Below the pieces are notes generated by a model, which was not told the origin of the DNA, ran no database searches, and saw only the letters and a list, made by a program, of their open reading frames with translations. From contig NZ_HG322950.1 in the NCBI RefSeq assembly GCF_000689415.1, positions 1,929,501 through 1,993,500 on the forward strand: a stretch of 64,000 nt of DNA, written 5' to 3'. How positions within the stretch are numbered: the stretch's first letter is position 1; every line of letters begins with the position of its first letter. Shown in pieces: positions 1 to 7,970 of this stretch. The translations under genes were made by a program, and so were the position numbers. This DNA is from Pseudomonas knackmussii B13 (GTDB lineage Bacteria; Pseudomonadota; Gammaproteobacteria; Pseudomonadales; Pseudomonadaceae).

Positions 1-1
1 G

Positions 2-547
2 GCGGCCGACCCGGCGCGGATCCTCGACCTCTGCACCGGTTCGGGCTGCATCGGCATCGCCTGCGCCTACGCCTTCCCAGAGGCCGAGGTGGTGCTGGCC
101 GACCTGTCGTTCGATGCCCTGGAAGTGGCCAATATCAACATCGAGCGCCATGAACTCGGCGAGCGCGTCTATGGCGTCCAGGGCGACGGCTTCGATGGCC
201 TGCCCGGTCAGCGTTTCGACCTGATCGTCTCCAACCCGCCCTATGTCGACGCCGAAGACTTCTCCGACATGCCCGAGGAGTACCAGCACGAGCCGGAGCT
301 CGGCCTGGCCTGCGGCGACGACGGCCTGGACCTGGTGCGGCGCATGCTCGCCGAGGCGGCCGACCACCTGACCGAGAAGGGCAGCCTGATCGTCGAGGTG
401 GGCAACAGCCAGGTGCACGTCGAGGCGCTGTATCCGGAAGTGGACTTCACCTGGCTCGACTTCGAGTACGGCGGCCACGGCGTCTTCCTGCTCTCCGCCG
501 CGCAATGCCGCGAGCACCAGGCGCTGTTCCAGTCACGGGTGAAGTGA
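2..547 (+). CDS. prmB: Ribosomal protein L3 N5-glutamine methyltransferase PrmB (5' end missing)
   Basis: SAM-dependent methyltransferase that methylates a glutamine of ribosomal protein L3. The gene runs in from the left edge, so only the C-terminal 181 residues are present. The SAM-binding motif I region (LDLCTGSGCIGIA) lies just inside the window, and the NPPY substrate-glutamine motif appears near base 235 as SNPPYVDAEDF. The residues after NPPY (VDAEDFSDMPEEYQHEP) are typical of PrmB rather than PrmC. The position upstream of aroC matches the PAO1 order (PA1678). The reading frame is open from base 2, before the first internal ATG. Assignment is confident; only the N-terminal domain cannot be checked. 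Confidence 0.93.
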   Translation, partial: AADPARILDLCTGSGCIGIACAYAFPEAEVVLADLSFDALEVANINIERHELGERVYGVQGDGFDGLPGQRFDLIVSNPPYVDAEDFSDMPEEYQHEPELGLACGDDGLDLVRRMLAEAADHLTEKGSLIVEVGNSQVHVEALYPEVDFTWLDFEYGGHGVFLLSAAQCREHQALFQSRVK

Positions 548-548
548 C

Positions 549-574
549 GTCGTAGGAGCGAGCTCCTGCGAATA
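549..574. repeat. Partial REP element
   Basis: TCGTAGGAGCGAGCTCCTGCGAA-like sequence directly after the prmB stop. It carries the GTAGGAGCGAG core seen at about ten other places in the window but lacks the facing partner, so it looks like a degenerate single REP. Confidence 0.6.
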
Positions 575-579
575 GAACG

Positions 580-1361
580 TCAGTGCGTCGCCATCCAGAT
601 CAGCAGCCCGGCCTGGAACACCGCGAACACGGTCAGGCAGGCGATGACGAAGCGCAGGCTGGTGTCGTCGCGGCGGAAGGTGTCGATGCGCTGCTCCAGG
701 CGGCGGATCTCGATTTCCTGGGTGGCGAGGTTCTGGTCGGCCTGCTCGAGCATGGTCGCCGCATCGAGCAGCGGCAGGATCTGCACTTTTTCCTTGTGCC
801 AGTCGTCGTACAGCTCGCTGACCCGCCCGACCGAATAGGTCGCCTTGAGCAGGCGCGAATCCTCGTAATCGACGTCGAATCCCTGGGCCCGCAGGAAGTG
901 GTCGCGGCGTAGGCGATTGTCCTCGTTCGGCGCGTCCTTGGCCGTCAGGCTGCCGCCTTCGACCTTGTAGTGCGCCCATTTCTGCTGGCCCAGGCGATGC
1001 CCTGGGCCAGCAGGAAGCGCCCCAGTCCACGGTTGATCGGTTCGATGGAGAAGCCGCTGTCGGCGCCGAAGCGCACTTCCTTGTTGCGATGGTCGGCCCA
1101 GACCTCGAACAGATTCTGTTCCTTGCGCAGGGCTTGGCCGGGCAGCTGGATGCTCAGGCGCAGCAAGCTCTGCTCTGGACTGTGGCGTTCGACGCGGCCG
1201 AGCTGGACGAAGCGCAGCGGCCGCGCACCGGTCGCGCGGTCGGTGGGCAGCGGCGCCAGTCGCAGCAGGCGGTACTGCTCAGGCGCGAGCTCGGCCCACG
1301 GATGCGCTTTCCGGGGTTCCTCGGCGGGAGCGGTTTCGGTTTGCGGTGCGGCGTCGGTCAT
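580..1361 (-). pseudogene. Conserved Pseudomonas membrane-anchored hypothetical protein, frameshifted (PA1679-like)
   Basis: Two minus-strand reading frames together make one protein of about 260 residues. The N-terminal part starts at 1361 with a GAGGA ribosome-binding site 8 bases upstream and reads in frame to about base 990. The C-terminal part, in the next frame, continues through KWAHYKVEGG and NRLRRDHFLRAQGF, then a helical segment rich in E, Q and R, to a C-terminal membrane helix (FVIACLTVFAVFQAGLLIW) and stop at 580. The frames join near 985-995, where the coding strand reads GCCTGGGCCAGCAGAAATGG. Adding one C to the GGCC run restores a continuous frame (WAQQKWAHY). This is a single-base deletion or a sequencing error. 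Function unknown; the tail anchor and coiled-coil-like stretch suggest an inner-membrane protein. Confidence 0.75.
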
Positions 1362-1489
1362 CGGTCGTCCTCGGGCCTGGCCGCTGGCCAGGGAGTGTTC
1401 GGCAACTGCGGGAAATGCCGTTGGTAACGGCTTTCATACAGTGGCCTAGCGATTATCGACGCCCGGGAGGATTTCTTGAGACACCCGTG

Positions 1490-2485
1490 TCAGCTGGTGC
1501 CCGGATTCTGCCCGTTTTGCGACGTTGTCCGACGAATGAACCCGGCCAGGCTTTCGACCAGTTCCCTAGCCAGCGGCAGTTGCGGGTTGTTGTAGGACGC
1601 TAGTTGCTGCGCGGGATCGGCGGCGACTATGCGCAACACGTGGTTCATCCCGCCGATCAACCGTAACTCGGCGTCGGGTTTGGCCCACTGTAGCCGCTGT
1701 GCATCGGCGACCTCGACCTGGATGTCGTGGGTGCCCTGCAGGATCAGGGTCGGCTGGCGCACCTGGGCCAGGGCCTGGGCCGGGTCGTAGCGGAACAGCG
1801 AGATCAGGTAGGGCTGCACGCTTGGGCGGAACAGTGCCTGCAAGAACTTGGGCACCAGCGGTTGCTGATGGCCGGCACGCAACTGGTCGAGCAGGCTGTC
1901 GGCCTGGGCCAGCAAGGGCGGTGGCAGGCGTACGGAGAGCTGGTCGCGCAGGACCTGGTCGATGGGCCGGCCGCTGCCGGCGATCAGCACCAGTGCCGAA
2001 GCCTTGGTGTGCGGCGCGGCCAGGCTCGCGATCAGCGCGCCTTCGCTGTGGCCGACCAGCACCTGCGGGCCGAAGCGCGGATCGCTGGCCAGTTGCTTGC
2101 TCCAGGCCGCCACGTCGTTGGCGTAGCCTTCCACGCTCAACTGCTCCTCGTGGGGGGCAGCCGGCCGGCTCTGCGCAATGCCGCGCTTGTCGTAGCGCAC
2201 GCTGGCGATGCCCTGGGCCGCCAGGGCTTCCGCCAGGCGCTGCAAATAGGCGTTGCGCCCGCCCTCGGGGTTGTTGCCATCGCGGTCGGTGGGGCCGGAG
2301 CCTGCAACCAGCAGCGCCACGGGCGGCGGAGTGGCTTCTTGCGGCAGCAGCAGGGTGCCGCGCAGCACGCCGTGGCCGGTGTCGAGATCGTAGGGGCGTT
2401 GCAGGACGGGATTGGGCGCGGCCTGGACGACGCAGGCGAACAGGCAGCAGAGCAGGGCGGTGAGACGCAGCATGGAAAGCTTCAT
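1490..2485 (-). CDS. Exported alpha/beta hydrolase (PA1680-like)
   Basis: Serine hydrolase of the alpha/beta fold, about 331 residues. An N-terminal signal peptide (MKLSMLRLTALLCCLFACVVQA, cut after VQA) predicts a periplasmic or lipoprotein-like location; C13, C14 and C18 lie inside the hydrophobic core. The nucleophile elbow is GHSEGA, the oxyanion region VAGSGPTDRDG, and the late HDIQVEV and GGMNHVL segments supply the likely Asp and His of the triad. The substrate is unknown; the family acts on esters or acyl groups. ATG at 2485 is chosen because it begins the signal peptide; an in-frame ATG at 2494 is equally possible, and neither has a strong ribosome-binding site. The gene is divergent from aroC across 112 bases. 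Confidence 0.82.
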   Translation of the reverse strand: MKLSMLRLTALLCCLFACVVQAAPNPVLQRPYDLDTGHGVLRGTLLLPQEATPPPVALLVAGSGPTDRDGNNPEGGRNAYLQRLAEALAAQGIASVRYDKRGIAQSRPAAPHEEQLSVEGYANDVAAWSKQLASDPRFGPQVLVGHSEGALIASLAAPHTKASALVLIAGSGRPIDQVLRDQLSVRLPPPLLAQADSLLDQLRAGHQQPLVPKFLQALFRPSVQPYLISLFRYDPAQALAQVRQPTLILQGTHDIQVEVADAQRLQWAKPDAELRLIGGMNHVLRIVAADPAQQLASYNNPQLPLARELVESLAGFIRRTTSQNGQNPGTS

Positions 2486-2597
2486 GGACGGCATGATAGC
2501 GCTTTGACGGCGGAAACCTCGGAAGGTTCGCAGGCCGCGGCGGGGCGGGTATACTGCTCGGCCTTTTCGATCACCCAAGTCTTCCGCGGAGCCTCGC

Positions 2598-3689
2598 ATG
2601 TCCGGCAACACCTACGGCAAGCTGTTCACCGTCACCACCGCTGGCGAAAGCCACGGCCCGGCGCTGGTCGCCATCGTCGACGGCTGCCCGCCGGGGCTGG
2701 AGCTCTCCACCGAGGACCTGCAGCGCGACCTCGACCGGCGCAAGCCCGGCACCAGCCGGCACACCACCCAGCGCCAGGAAGCCGACGAGGTGGAAATCCT
2801 CTCCGGCGTGTTCGAGGGCAAGACCACCGGCACCCCGATCGGCCTGCTGATCCGCAACACCGACCAGAAGTCCAAGGACTACTCGGCGATCAAGGACCTG
2901 TTCCGCCCGGCCCACGCTGATTACACCTACCACCACAAGTACGGTGTGCGCGACTACCGTGGCGGCGGCCGCAGCTCGGCTCGCGAAACCGCCATGCGCG
3001 TGGCCGCCGGCGCCATTGCCAAGAAGTTCCTGGCGACCCTGGGCATCACCGTGCGTGGCTACATGAGCCAGCTCGGCCCGATCGAGATTCCCTTCAAGAC
3101 CTGGGACAGCGTCGAAGAAAACGCCTTCTTCAGCCCCGATCCGGACAAGGTGCCGGAGCTGGAGGCGTACATGGACCAGCTGCGCCGTGACCAGGATTCG
3201 GTCGGCGCGAAGATCACCGTGGTCGCCGACGGCGTGCCGCCGGGCCTGGGCGAGCCGATCTTCGACCGCCTGGATGCCGAGCTGGCCCACGCACTGATGA
3301 GCATCAACGCGGTCAAGGGTGTGGAGATCGGCGCCGGCTTCGCCAGCGTCGCCCAGCGTGGCACCGAGCACCGCGACGAGCTGACCCCGGAAGGCTTCCT
3401 GTCGAACAACGCCGGCGGCATCCTCGGCGGTATCTCCAGCGGCCAGCCGATCATCGCCAACCTGGCGCTGAAGCCGACTTCGAGCATCACCACCCCGGGC
3501 CGCTCCATCGACGTCAACGGCAACCCGGTGGACGTGGTCACCAAGGGCCGCCACGACCCGTGCGTGGGCATCCGCGCCACCCCCATCGCCGAGGCGATGA
3601 TGGCGCTGGTGCTGATGGATCACCTGCTGCGTCAGCGCGCGCAAAACGCCGATGTGCGCGTCGATACGCCGGTGCTGCCGCAGCTTTAA
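2598..3689 (+). CDS. aroC: Chorismate synthase
   Basis: Converts 5-enolpyruvylshikimate-3-phosphate to chorismate, the last step of the shikimate pathway, with reduced FMN. Full length at 363 residues. Family signatures are visible: TTAGESHGPA at the N-terminus, the YRGGGRSSARETAMRVA block near residue 120 and the GRHDPCVGIRATPIAEAM block near residue 320. GGAG at 2588-2591 precedes the ATG. Chorismate made here feeds pabB further right (55.6-57.0 kb), and the DAHP synthase at 47-48 kb starts the same pathway. A 12-base inverted repeat follows the stop codon. Confidence 0.98.
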   Translation: MSGNTYGKLFTVTTAGESHGPALVAIVDGCPPGLELSTEDLQRDLDRRKPGTSRHTTQRQEADEVEILSGVFEGKTTGTPIGLLIRNTDQKSKDYSAIKDLFRPAHADYTYHHKYGVRDYRGGGRSSARETAMRVAAGAIAKKFLATLGITVRGYMSQLGPIEIPFKTWDSVEENAFFSPDPDKVPELEAYMDQLRRDQDSVGAKITVVADGVPPGLGEPIFDRLDAELAHALMSINAVKGVEIGAGFASVAQRGTEHRDELTPEGFLSNNAGGILGGISSGQPIIANLALKPTSSITTPGRSIDVNGNPVDVVTKGRHDPCVGIRATPIAEAMMALVLMDHLLRQRAQNADVRVDTPVLPQL

Positions 3690-3698
3690 GCCTTCGCC

Positions 3699-3735
3699 CG
3701 CAGGGTGGGTCAGGCGCGCCGTAACCCACCCTGCG
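3699..3735. repeat. Inverted repeat between aroC and the MFS gene
   Basis: CGCAGGGTGGGT (3699-3710) faces ACCCACCCTGCG (3724-3735) with a 13-base loop: a perfect 12-bp stem. There is no T tract, so it is more likely a dispersed palindromic repeat or an mRNA-stabilising hairpin than a strong intrinsic terminator. Confidence 0.7.
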
Positions 3736-3754
3736 CCAGTATCGATTGCAGCCG

Positions 3755-4906
3755 ATGCCCGCAGCCTTGCCTTACTGGCGCCTGTCCAGCTTCTACTTCT
3801 TCTATTTCTGCCTGCTTGGCGGAACCGCGCCCTTCCTCGCCCTGTATTTCTCGCACCTGGGGTTCTCCAGCGCGCGCATCGGCGAGCTGGTGGCCATTCC
3901 CATGCTGATGCGCTGCGTGGCGCCAAACCTCTGGGGCTGGCTGGGCGACCGTTCCGGCAAGCGCCTGCAGATCGTGCGTTTCGGTGCGCTGTGCACCGCG
4001 GTCTGCTTCGCCGGCATCTTCCTCGGCCACAGCTACACCTGGCTGGCGCTGGTGATGGCTGGGCACGCTTTCTTCTGGCATGCGGTGCTGCCGCAGTTCG
4101 AGGTCATCACCCTGGCGCACCTGGGTGAGCGTACCGCCAGCTACAGCCGTATCCGCCTGTGGGGCTCGATCGGCTTCATCTGCACTGTGGTCGGCCTGGG
4201 CTGGCTGTTCGATAAGGTCAGCCTGGACGCCTATCCCTGGGCGTTGCTGGTCATCATGCTCGGCATCATCGGTGCCAGCTGGTGGGTACCCAACGCGCAG
4301 CCGACGTGGCACCACGAGCATGCGACGGCCGGCGGCTTCCTCGCCCAGCTGCGCCAGCCCGGCGTGGTTGCCTTCTACCTCTGCGTGTGCCTGATGCAGC
4401 TGTCCCACGGGCCCTACTACACCTTCATCACCATCCACCTGGAGAAGCTCGGCTACAGCCGCGGGCTGATCGGCGGGTTGTGGGCCCTGGGCGTGGTCGC
4501 CGAGGTGGTGCTGTTCCTGGTCATGCCTCGCCTGCTGGCGCGCTTCAGCCTGCGCCAGGTGCTGGCCGCCAGCTTCCTGCTCGCCGCGCTGCGCTGGCTG
4601 CTGCTCGGTAACCTCGCCCAGCACCTGGGTGTGCTGTTGTTCGCCCAGTTGCTGCACGCGGCCACTTTCGGCAGCTTCCACGCCGCCGCCATTCATTTCG
4701 TCCAGCGCACCTTCCAGGCGCGCCAGCAGGGGCAAGGGCAGGCGCTTTACGCCGCTTTGGCCGGCACTGGCGGGGCCCTGGGCGCGCTTTACTCCGGCTA
4801 CAGCTGGGCTAGCCTGGGTCCGGCCTGGACCTTCGCCATCGCCAGCCTCGCGGCCCTCGCCGCAGCCGCTATCATCGCTACCCGTTTGAAAGAGGAGCGG
4901 ACATGA
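3755..4906 (+). CDS. MFS transporter (PPP-type, PA1682-like)
   Basis: Inner-membrane major facilitator protein of 383 residues with about 12 hydrophobic segments, of the MFS_1-like group that includes the phenylpropionate transporter HcaT. The loop after helix 2 (WGWLGDRSGKR) carries the family signature. ATG at 3755 is preferred over the upstream in-frame TTG at 3746. The last four bases overlap the mtnB start (ATGA, 4903-4906), implying translational coupling with the methionine-salvage genes. That makes uptake or export of a methylthio compound a reasonable guess, but the sequence does not show the substrate. Confidence 0.85.
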   Translation: MPAALPYWRLSSFYFFYFCLLGGTAPFLALYFSHLGFSSARIGELVAIPMLMRCVAPNLWGWLGDRSGKRLQIVRFGALCTAVCFAGIFLGHSYTWLALVMAGHAFFWHAVLPQFEVITLAHLGERTASYSRIRLWGSIGFICTVVGLGWLFDKVSLDAYPWALLVIMLGIIGASWWVPNAQPTWHHEHATAGGFLAQLRQPGVVAFYLCVCLMQLSHGPYYTFITIHLEKLGYSRGLIGGLWALGVVAEVVLFLVMPRLLARFSLRQVLAASFLLAALRWLLLGNLAQHLGVLLFAQLLHAATFGSFHAAAIHFVQRTFQARQQGQGQALYAALAGTGGALGALYSGYSWASLGPAWTFAIASLAALAAAAIIATRLKEERT

Positions 4907-5520
4907 GCGTCACTCGTGAACACCTGACCCGGCAGATCATCGACGCCGGGCGTTTCCTGTATGGCCGTGGCTGGTCGCCGGCCACCAGCAGCAACTATTC
5001 CGCGCGCCTGGCCGCCGACCGCGCGCTGCTCACCGTTTCGGGCAAGCACAAGGGCCAACTGGGCGTCGACGACGTGCTGGAAACCGATCTGGCCGGCAAC
5101 AGCCTGGAGCCGGGCAAGAAACCGTCCGCTGAGACCCTGCTGCACACCCAGCTGTATGCCTGGCGCCCGGAGATCGGCGCGGTGCTGCACACCCATTCGG
5201 TGAATGCCACCGTGCTCTCGCGCCTGACCCCCGGTGATCGCCTTGAGCTTGAGGACTACGAGCTGCAGAAGGCCTTCGCCGGCGTCACCACCCACGAGGG
5301 CCGGGTGACGGTGCCGATCTTCGACAATGACCAGGACATCGCCCGCCTGGCCAGCAAGGTGCAACCCTGGCTGGACGCCCACCCGGACTGCCCCGGCTAC
5401 CTGATCCGCGGGCACGGCCTGTACACTTGGGGGCCGCGCATGGAAGACGCCCTGCGCCAGGTGGAAGCTTTCGAGTTCCTTTTCGAGTGCGAGCTGAAAG
5501 TGCTGAGCCTGCGCGGCTGA
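4903..5520 (+). CDS. mtnB: Methylthioribulose-1-phosphate dehydratase
   Basis: Class II aldolase-fold, zinc-dependent enzyme that dehydrates 5-methylthioribulose 1-phosphate in methionine salvage. 205 residues, the usual length. The zinc ligands are visible as the HTH of VLHTHSVNATVLS (near residue 95) and the GHG of IRGHGLYTWG near the C-terminus. It starts on an ATGA overlap with the MFS gene, and mtnD follows 29 bases after its stop, so the four genes read as one operon with mtnC. Confidence 0.96.
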   Translation: MSVTREHLTRQIIDAGRFLYGRGWSPATSSNYSARLAADRALLTVSGKHKGQLGVDDVLETDLAGNSLEPGKKPSAETLLHTQLYAWRPEIGAVLHTHSVNATVLSRLTPGDRLELEDYELQKAFAGVTTHEGRVTVPIFDNDQDIARLASKVQPWLDAHPDCPGYLIRGHGLYTWGPRMEDALRQVEAFEFLFECELKVLSLRG

Positions 5521-5549
5521 AATCCGGCAGTACCCCGAGGAAAGAGACC

Positions 5550-6095
5550 ATGAGCAGCCTGACCGTCTACCACGAATCCGCTCCCGAACAGCCGCTGAAG
5601 CTGCTCTGCCACGCCGAGGACATCGCCGCCACCCTGGCCGAGGTCGGCGTGCGTTTCGAGCGCTGGCAGGCCAGTGCGCCCATCGCGCCCGGCGCGAGCC
5701 AGGACGAGGTGCTCGCCGCCTACGCGCCGCAGATCCAGCGCCTGAAGGACGAGCAAGGTTACGTCACGGTCGATGTGGTCAGCCTGACCGCCGACCACCC
5801 GCAGAAGGACGAGCTGCGCGCCAAGTTCCTCGACGAACACCGCCATGGCGAAGACGAAGTGCGCTTCTTCGTCGCCGGTCGCGGCCTGTTCACCCTGCAC
5901 ATCGAGGATCACGTCTACGCGGTGCTCTGCGAGAAGAATGACCTGATCTCGGTGCCGGCGGGCACCCGTCACTGGTTCGACATGGGCGAGCGCCCGCACT
6001 TCGTGGCCATCCGCCTGTTCAACAACCCCGAGGGTTGGGTGGCGAAGTTCACCGGCGACGAAATCGCCAAGCGCTTCCCGCAGTTGGAAGACTGA
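5550..6095 (+). CDS. mtnD: Acireductone dioxygenase
   Basis: Cupin metalloenzyme of 181 residues. It oxidises the acireductone intermediate of methionine salvage to the keto-acid precursor of methionine (Fe form), or to methylthiopropionate and CO (Ni form). The metal-binding set is intact: HRH followed by GEDEVRFF gives two His and a Glu, and TRHWFD gives the third His. ATG at 5550 has a strong GAGGAAAGAG ribosome-binding region. It lies between mtnB and mtnC; in the pathway MtnC makes its substrate. Confidence 0.96.
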   Translation: MSSLTVYHESAPEQPLKLLCHAEDIAATLAEVGVRFERWQASAPIAPGASQDEVLAAYAPQIQRLKDEQGYVTVDVVSLTADHPQKDELRAKFLDEHRHGEDEVRFFVAGRGLFTLHIEDHVYAVLCEKNDLISVPAGTRHWFDMGERPHFVAIRLFNNPEGWVAKFTGDEIAKRFPQLED

Positions 6096-6115
6096 TTACC
6101 CGCAACCTTTCTCGC

Positions 6116-6190
6116 CCTGTAGGAGCGGATCTCATCCGCGAACCGCGCCGGCACCTCCGGCCATCGCGGACAAGGTCCGCTCCTACAGGG
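6116..6190. repeat. REP pair (REPIN) between mtnD and mtnC
   Basis: Two REP cores in opposite orientation: CCTGTAGGAGCGGAT at the left and GTCCGCTCCTACAGG at the right, separated by about 45 bases. The pair can fold into one long hairpin inside the mtn transcript, and may change the relative stability of the mtnD and mtnC messages. Confidence 0.85.
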
Positions 6191-6211
6191 ATTCGCTGTA
6201 CCGGAGCTCCC

Positions 6212-6895
6212 ATGCCGATCAAAACCATCCTCACCGACATCGAAGGCACCACCAGCGCGGTGAGCTTCGTCTTCGACGTGCTCTTCCCCTATGCCGCCGC
6301 GCACCTGCCGGACTTCGTCCGTGAGCATGCCGGCGAGGCGGCGGTCGCCGCGCAGCTGGACGCCGTTCGCGCTGAAAGTGCAGAGGCGGGTGCCGACGTC
6401 GAGCGCTGCATCGCCATTCTCCTGCAATGGATCGCCGAGGACCGCAAGGCCACGCCGCTCAAGGCGCTGCAGGGCATGGTCTGGGAGCAGGGCTACCGCG
6501 CCGGCCAGCTCAAGGGGCATGTCTATCTGGACGCTGTGGACGCGCTGCGTCGCTGGAAGGAAGAGGGCTACGAGCTGTACGTCTATTCCTCCGGCTCGAT
6601 CCAGGCGCAGAAGCTGATCTTCGGCTGCTCCGAGGCGGGCGACCTGACGCCGCTGTTCTCCGGCTACTTCGACACCACCAGCGGGCCCAAGCGCGAAGCG
6701 GCTTCCTACGCGCGCATTGTCCAGGCCATTGGTGTTCCGGCCGAGCAAGTGCTGTTCCTCTCCGATGTGGTCCAGGAGCTGGACGCCGCGCAACAGGCCG
6801 GCTTGCAGACCATCGGCCTGGCACGCGAGGGCGGCGAGCTGGAAGGCCATGACACCGTGGCCAGCTTCGCGGTGATCGATCCCGCCCGCGTCTGA
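6212..6895 (+). CDS. mtnC: Acireductone synthase (enolase-phosphatase E1)
   Basis: HAD-family bifunctional enolase/phosphatase of 227 residues that turns diketo-5-methylthiopentyl-1-phosphate into acireductone. HAD motif I is LTDIEGTT (nucleophile D9, with Glu in the second position as usual for E1), motif II is YSSGS, and the late acidic motif is SDVVQELDAA. The ATG at 6212 is preceded by GGAG. The REP pair separates it from mtnD, but all genes point the same way and no T-tract terminator intervenes. Confidence 0.96.
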   Translation: MPIKTILTDIEGTTSAVSFVFDVLFPYAAAHLPDFVREHAGEAAVAAQLDAVRAESAEAGADVERCIAILLQWIAEDRKATPLKALQGMVWEQGYRAGQLKGHVYLDAVDALRRWKEEGYELYVYSSGSIQAQKLIFGCSEAGDLTPLFSGYFDTTSGPKREAASYARIVQAIGVPAEQVLFLSDVVQELDAAQQAGLQTIGLAREGGELEGHDTVASFAVIDPARV

Positions 6896-6964
6896 CCTGG
6901 GCGCCGGCCAACGTCGGCGGCGCAATGGCTTGCGGGGGCGCATCCGGAGACGGAGACTCGCTTC

Positions 6965-7498
6965 ATGCATTACTGCCTGATCGACACAGAACTCGGCTGC
7001 TTCGGGCTCGGCTGGAGCTCGCAAGGCATCGCGCGTGCCTATCTGCCGGGCGACTCCGAGCACAGCGTGCGCCAGCGCTTCGACCAGCTCGGCAGCGAGA
7101 CGGCCGACTGGCCGGCGTTCATCGACGAGGCGCGCCAACTGATCCTCGGTTATGCGCGGGGCGAGGTTGTGTCCTTCGAGCATTTGCCGCTGGACCTGTC
7201 GGCGGTGAGCGATTTCCACCGCCGCGTCTACGGCGACATTCTTCAGCTCAAGCGTGGTGAAACCACCACCTACGGCGAGATCGCCCGGCGCCTGGGCGAT
7301 GTCGGCCTGTCCCGGGCGGTGGGGCAGGCGATGGGCTCCAACCCGATCCCGCTGATCATCCCTTGCCATCGCGTGCTCGCCAGCGGCGGCAAGACCGGCG
7401 GCTTCTCGGCGCCCGGCGGGAGCGATGCCAAGCTGCGCATGCTGGCGCTGGAAGGCGTCGAAGACCCGCGAGCCGCGCAGACCTCGTTCGACTTCTAG
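6965..7498 (+). CDS. Methylated-DNA--protein-cysteine methyltransferase (Ogt-like, first copy)
   Basis: Suicide alkyltransferase that removes alkyl groups from O6-alkylguanine. 177 residues, with active-site IPCHRVLASGG, the DNA-recognition helix region YGEIARRLG and the arginine-finger segment LSRAVGQAMGSNP. It differs from the neighbouring copy in its N-terminal half and ends in a short SFDF tail. ATG at 6965 follows a GGAG. Its stop codon shares CTAG with the opposite-strand ogt gene. Being 69 bases behind mtnC, it may be read through from the mtn operon. Confidence 0.88.
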   Translation: MHYCLIDTELGCFGLGWSSQGIARAYLPGDSEHSVRQRFDQLGSETADWPAFIDEARQLILGYARGEVVSFEHLPLDLSAVSDFHRRVYGDILQLKRGETTTYGEIARRLGDVGLSRAVGQAMGSNPIPLIIPCHRVLASGGKTGGFSAPGGSDAKLRMLALEGVEDPRAAQTSFDF

Positions 7499-7968
7499 CC
7501 CTCGATGGCGCCTTCCAGGCGTAGCAGCAACTCCTTGCGCGGCAGGCCGCCGGCGTAGCCGGTAAGGCTGCCGTCGCTGCCAATCACCCGATGACAGGGC
7601 ACGATGATGCTGATGGGGTTGGCGCCATTGGCCGTGCCCACCGCGCGGATCGCCTTGGGGCGGCCGATGCGCCGGGCCAGCTCGGCGTAGACGGTGGTGT
7701 AGCCATAGGGGATCTCCAGCAGCGCTTGCCAGACCTGGCGCTGGAATTCGGTGCCACCGGTATTCAGGCGCACGTCGAAGCGCTGGCGCTTGCCGGCGAA
7801 GTACTCGTCGAGCTGGCGGGCTACGTCGTCCAGCAACGGGCTGCCTTCCTGCCATTCCGGCAGCGGGTAGTGCCGGGTTTCCAGGTCCATGTAGAGCATG
7901 CGCAGGCCCGCTTCGTCGCCGGCGAGCAGCAGGCGGCCGGTGGGGCTGTCGTGATAGCGATAGAACAT
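7495..7968 (-). CDS. ogt: Methylated-DNA--protein-cysteine methyltransferase (Ogt, second copy)
   Basis: O6-alkylguanine alkyltransferase of 157 residues, with IVPCHRVIGSDG as active site, YTTVYAELARRIGRPKAIRAVG as the DNA-binding helix and arginine finger, and a C-terminal YAGGLPRKELLL. A perfect AGGAGG lies 6 bases before the ATG and overlaps the alkA stop codon, so translation is coupled to alkA. The pair forms a small alkylation-repair operon. Confidence 0.94.
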   Translation of the reverse strand: MFYRYHDSPTGRLLLAGDEAGLRMLYMDLETRHYPLPEWQEGSPLLDDVARQLDEYFAGKRQRFDVRLNTGGTEFQRQVWQALLEIPYGYTTVYAELARRIGRPKAIRAVGTANGANPISIIVPCHRVIGSDGSLTGYAGGLPRKELLLRLEGAIEG

Positions 7969-7970
7969 GC

